In this document: piece by piece, positions 29,503-34,053 of the stretch
Layout of the letters: each line of letters begins with the position of its first letter
How positions within the stretch are numbered: position 1 is the stretch's first letter
DNA from: Mesotaenium endlicherianum
Taxonomy: Eukaryota > Streptophyta > Zygnematophyceae > Zygnematales > Mesotaeniaceae
NCBI GenBank assembly: GCA_009602735.1
Contig: WELA01006498.1
Coordinates: forward strand, 1,457 to 35,509
Direction of reading: 5' to 3'
Length of the DNA: 34,053 nt
The notes under the pieces: generated by a model
Seen by the model: only the letters and a program-made list of their open reading frames with translations
Told to the model about the DNA's origin: nothing
The model's database searches: none
Made by a program: the position numbers and the translations under genes

Positions 29503-31520
29503 ACACCCAAGGGACAAACGCTTCGCGAGCACGCACGCGCGCGCGTGCACGCCAGCTTGCAAAATGTACATGCTCGGGGGGCATATGCACACTCGCCCGC
29601 ATGCGCACGCACGCGCGTGCACATGCTCACACTCACTCAGGCCACCTTAGTGAACACGCGCACGCATCGAAGCCCTAGTATGAGGTGGACATCCAGACTT
29701 TGAATTGACCTTAGGGTTCAAGAATAAGGGTAGGGTGAGGTTTTGTGGTTGAAGGCATGCACGGCCAGGCTTAGAATTTGCCGCGTATGAGGAGGAACCA
29801 GTTTTAGGGTTCTGAAGCAAGAGCATTGGGGTGAGGGCTGAGTCTAGCTGATTTTGCAACGCCAAGCAGCCGACGAAAAGACGAGCTGGTCAACAGCATA
29901 GCGGCACCCAATGACGTTCACAATCTTAGGGCCAACGTCAACTTTGGCCCAATCAGCGTCCGACGTCACACTGGGGTCGAGTACTGTGTTCGAATCAGGG
30001 TCCGTGATGAAGGCATCTGGGCCTCGGGGGCTTCGGTCACGCGCTGGGCTGGGAGAGAGGACGGCAGAGAGCATGTGTTGTAAGTCAAAGGGCCTGGGAA
30101 TCCTTTGGGGATCCTTTTTGCATGCCAGGCAAAGTTCTTTCTACTTCGGTTGCAGATTGTTGCATGTCACAGCCCAATGGCTAATCAAAGAAGCTGCATC
30201 AAATGTGCAATGTGTGTGATAAGGCACAAATAGTTTATGCTGCGTATTTGAGGCTCCAAATTAAATAAATGGTGCGCACGCCTTTGCGGGCAGTGGCCGA
30301 CAACGTACAACAACAAAATTATGACAAAAAAGAAAAAAACCAATGTGACCTCAGCTTTTCTAGCATACTTATAAGAGGGTATGAAAGGAGAACATATAAA
30401 TTTTTGACAGTTAAGAGGTCCCCTGGGCTCTCACACATGCTGACTCGAGAGACTGGAGCCAACACCATGGACTAAAGCTGACAAGCATCAACTGTGGCTG
30501 ACTGGTACGCTCTTGACTCTTTCGCAATGCTGGCATTGACTGGAGCTGAGTAGCGTGACTTAAGTATATTGGAGTTGACTGGCATTGACTGGGTCTGACT
30601 GATTCTGGATTCCGCTGACCGGCATTGAGTGAGGCTGAGTGTCATGCACTTGTGCTAACTGGTGCTGATTGGCATCGACTGGGGCTGGCTGGCGTGAGGC
30701 CGAGTGCCACCTGACTTGGCGTTGACTGACGCTGCATGTTGACTGGAACTGACCACCATTGGATGAAGTGGGCTTGACTGAGGCACACTGGGTTGCATGG
30801 CAGACCGGGGAGGGGGCACCCCTTCCCCCCCCCATCCCCTCCCCGTGGTACTCACCCATGCATGCTTCTGTCCCAACTCTTGCACCCCCTGATTATGAGG
30901 GGACGCGGTCCATCACCATTTCTCTTGCCACATGGCAAATGATGCCAAAACGAATGCCGTTGCAATGGCTGTCCAGAAGCAGGGTGCGGAGCGAGTTGCA
31001 GGGCGTCCGCCACCTGTCAGCCATGCCTGGCACACCCCGCCGGGCAAGAGCGCAAGGTATGCACGCACTTGCGTCCATGAGAGACAACACACGCACTCAG
31101 GCACAGGCCATAGAGAGGGACCCAAGCACACGAACAAGAGGCTTGTTGTTGAGATTTCACACGTACACGCACAAGTTTGCAGATTCTCACTCACACAGGC
31201 AAGCACGCAAGCACACGCACACACGCATGCACAGAACACACTCGGATGTGCACCCACATGCACGTACCCATATGCGCACATACTCGCACACTCATGTGAG
31301 CATTCCCACGTGGCGCACACGCACGCACACTCACATACGGAACAGACACACACGCACATGCACATGCACATGTACACGTACGCATATGCATCCATGCTCT
31401 CACACCCACACACATGCACATGCAAATATAGACAAACATGTGTGCGTGCACATGAGCACGTGCACACAAACATAGGAACACATGTAGGAACTCAGAAGCA
31501 CACGCCGACATACACACACG
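29503..31520 (+). repeat. 2018-bp direct duplication, copy 1
   Basis: From ACACCCAAGGGACAAACGC to CACACACG it is identical, as far as can be read, to 31522-33539, including its microsatellites. It is followed directly by an N. See finding: probably an unmerged contig overlap. Confidence 0.95.
30495..30780 (+). repeat. TTGACTGG-type minisatellite (in copy 1)
   Basis: About 25 degenerate units around a TGACTGGNNY core, roughly 10-12 bp each (TTGACTGGCA, CTGACTGATT, TCGACTGGGG). It recurs at 32514-32799 in copy 2. Confidence 0.75.
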
Positions 31521-31521
31521 N
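31521..31521. other. Assembly gap (single N) between the duplicated blocks
   Basis: The N separates two identical 2018-bp blocks. The sequence after copy 2 (CACACGCCGCG) is the natural continuation of the end of copy 1. Confidence 0.85.
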
Positions 31522-33539
31522 ACACCCAAGGGACAAACGCTTCGCGAGCACGCACGCGCGCGCGTGCACGCCAGCTTGCAAAATGTACATGCTCGGGGGG
31601 CATATGCACACTCGCCCGCATGCGCACGCACGCGCGTGCACATGCTCACACTCACTCAGGCCACCTTAGTGAACACGCGCACGCATCGAAGCCCTAGTAT
31701 GAGGTGGACATCCAGACTTTGAATTGACCTTAGGGTTCAAGAATAAGGGTAGGGTGAGGTTTTGTGGTTGAAGGCATGCACGGCCAGGCTTAGAATTTGC
31801 CGCGTATGAGGAGGAACCAGTTTTAGGGTTCTGAAGCAAGAGCATTGGGGTGAGGGCTGAGTCTAGCTGATTTTGCAACGCCAAGCAGCCGACGAAAAGA
31901 CGAGCTGGTCAACAGCATAGCGGCACCCAATGACGTTCACAATCTTAGGGCCAACGTCAACTTTGGCCCAATCAGCGTCCGACGTCACACTGGGGTCGAG
32001 TACTGTGTTCGAATCAGGGTCCGTGATGAAGGCATCTGGGCCTCGGGGGCTTCGGTCACGCGCTGGGCTGGGAGAGAGGACGGCAGAGAGCATGTGTTGT
32101 AAGTCAAAGGGCCTGGGAATCCTTTGGGGATCCTTTTTGCATGCCAGGCAAAGTTCTTTCTACTTCGGTTGCAGATTGTTGCATGTCACAGCCCAATGGC
32201 TAATCAAAGAAGCTGCATCAAATGTGCAATGTGTGTGATAAGGCACAAATAGTTTATGCTGCGTATTTGAGGCTCCAAATTAAATAAATGGTGCGCACGC
32301 CTTTGCGGGCAGTGGCCGACAACGTACAACAACAAAATTATGACAAAAAAGAAAAAAACCAATGTGACCTCAGCTTTTCTAGCATACTTATAAGAGGGTA
32401 TGAAAGGAGAACATATAAATTTTTGACAGTTAAGAGGTCCCCTGGGCTCTCACACATGCTGACTCGAGAGACTGGAGCCAACACCATGGACTAAAGCTGA
32501 CAAGCATCAACTGTGGCTGACTGGTACGCTCTTGACTCTTTCGCAATGCTGGCATTGACTGGAGCTGAGTAGCGTGACTTAAGTATATTGGAGTTGACTG
32601 GCATTGACTGGGTCTGACTGATTCTGGATTCCGCTGACCGGCATTGAGTGAGGCTGAGTGTCATGCACTTGTGCTAACTGGTGCTGATTGGCATCGACTG
32701 GGGCTGGCTGGCGTGAGGCCGAGTGCCACCTGACTTGGCGTTGACTGACGCTGCATGTTGACTGGAACTGACCACCATTGGATGAAGTGGGCTTGACTGA
32801 GGCACACTGGGTTGCATGGCAGACCGGGGAGGGGGCACCCCTTCCCCCCCCCATCCCCTCCCCGTGGTACTCACCCATGCATGCTTCTGTCCCAACTCTT
32901 GCACCCCCTGATTATGAGGGGACGCGGTCCATCACCATTTCTCTTGCCACATGGCAAATGATGCCAAAACGAATGCCGTTGCAATGGCTGTCCAGAAGCA
33001 GGGTGCGGAGCGAGTTGCAGGGCGTCCGCCACCTGTCAGCCATGCCTGGCACACCCCGCCGGGCAAGAGCGCAAGGTATGCACGCACTTGCGTCCATGAG
33101 AGACAACACACGCACTCAGGCACAGGCCATAGAGAGGGACCCAAGCACACGAACAAGAGGCTTGTTGTTGAGATTTCACACGTACACGCACAAGTTTGCA
33201 GATTCTCACTCACACAGGCAAGCACGCAAGCACACGCACACACGCATGCACAGAACACACTCGGATGTGCACCCACATGCACGTACCCATATGCGCACAT
33301 ACTCGCACACTCATGTGAGCATTCCCACGTGGCGCACACGCACGCACACTCACATACGGAACAGACACACACGCACATGCACATGCACATGTACACGTAC
33401 GCATATGCATCCATGCTCTCACACCCACACACATGCACATGCAAATATAGACAAACATGTGTGCGTGCACATGAGCACGTGCACACAAACATAGGAACAC
33501 ATGTAGGAACTCAGAAGCACACGCCGACATACACACACG
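31522..33539 (+). repeat. 2018-bp direct duplication, copy 2
   Basis: An exact copy of 29503-31520 at an offset of 2019. All six-frame translations are identical. Confidence 0.95.
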
Positions 33540-33874
33540 CACACGCCGCGCAAGTACATGCTCACCATGTCCTTAACCTTCCATGCAGACACAGGCACAC
33601 GCGCATGCAGACAGAAAAACACACACAAAGACAATGTGTGCAGGCTTACGCATGCTCATACATACGCAGAGCGTAAGAATGTACACACACGCAGGTGCGT
33701 GCATCTGCACATACTTGAATCCACACACGTTTGCATACACAAACTCACGCAGATGCATGCACACACCATACTCACGCAGTATGCACATGCTGCGCACAAA
33801 ATGACACAATCAAATGCGCACACGCAGGCACATATACATGTACACGTGTGCACAAGTGCACAAGAGTGCGCCCC

Positions 33875-33876
<2 letters not shown>
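33540..33876 (+). repeat. CA-rich low-complexity DNA after the duplication
   Basis: CACACGCA, CATGCA and ATACAC steps without unique structure. No gene. Confidence 0.8.

Positions 33877-33934
<58 letters not shown>
33877..33934 (+). repeat. (CA)29 microsatellite
   Basis: An uninterrupted CA dinucleotide run of 58 bp, the longest in the window. Confidence 0.95.
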
Positions 33935-33936
<2 letters not shown>

Positions 33937-34053
33937 CATTAAGGGGGAGAGAGAGGCACAGATACGGACCAGGAACGCATGCATACATGAAAGCCCAGCA
34001 GAACGGTTCGAGGGTAGGTCTGATCTCAAGAATGGTGGTGGTAGGGGGGGGGA

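Noticed and set aside
29503-33539. Genuine recent segmental duplication
   Set aside because: Perfect identity through microsatellites and an N exactly at the junction make an assembly artefact more likely. It is kept as a finding rather than accepted as biology.

Overview
The window reads as repeat-rich nuclear DNA of a eukaryote, most likely from the streptophyte (green plant / charophyte alga) lineage. Reasons: a ten-exon GH9 endoglucanase with a C-terminal CBM49-type module, the plant class C architecture; a Ty3/gypsy chromovirus with a chromodomain; and many degenerate TTTAGGG/CCCTAAA-like motifs. A large-genome charophyte such as Chara would fit, but the species is inference.

Layout. 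1-1845: 3' end of a chromovirus (integrase with one stop codon, chromodomain, polypurine tract, probable 3' LTR). 1846-4110: a weak gag-like ORF and non-coding DNA. 4110-7727: a decayed gag-like gene on the minus strand, split by two nested insertions: a solo LTR with exact 5-bp target duplications (6494-7421), and an hAT-like MITE with exact 8-bp duplications (4400-5749) that itself carries a second LTR of the same family in the opposite orientation (4651-5640). 8579-9323: a Mutator-like MITE with 104-bp inverted ends. 10204-14757: the GH9-CBM49 gene, the only clear host gene. 15560-18340: nothing recognised. 18620-24413: a region centred on two convergent ORFs, a 797-aa transposase (20039-22432) and a 378-aa zinc-ribbon/coiled-coil protein (22490-23626, minus). 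24420-34053: CA/TG-rich, telomere-motif-rich, purine-rich simple sequence without credible genes, including a perfect 2018-bp direct duplication on both sides of a single N.

The most interesting item is the 797-aa protein. It carries a D-D-E plus C2-H2 constellation (D322, D404, C423, C426, H684, H689, E709). Four intervals (D to C 19, C to C 3, H to H 5, H to E 20) equal those of the RAG1 catalytic core (D708, C727, C730, H937, H942, E962). It therefore looks like a Transib/RAG1-type transposase in a plant-lineage genome. It sits tail to tail with a second ORF, a layout that recalls RAG1-RAG2 and ProtoRAG although the partner is not RAG2-like.

Limits: no searches were run. Family calls rest on motifs read by eye, exon borders on GT/AG sites plus reading frame, and repeat identities on visual alignment. 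Both single N characters appear to stand for gaps of unknown size.
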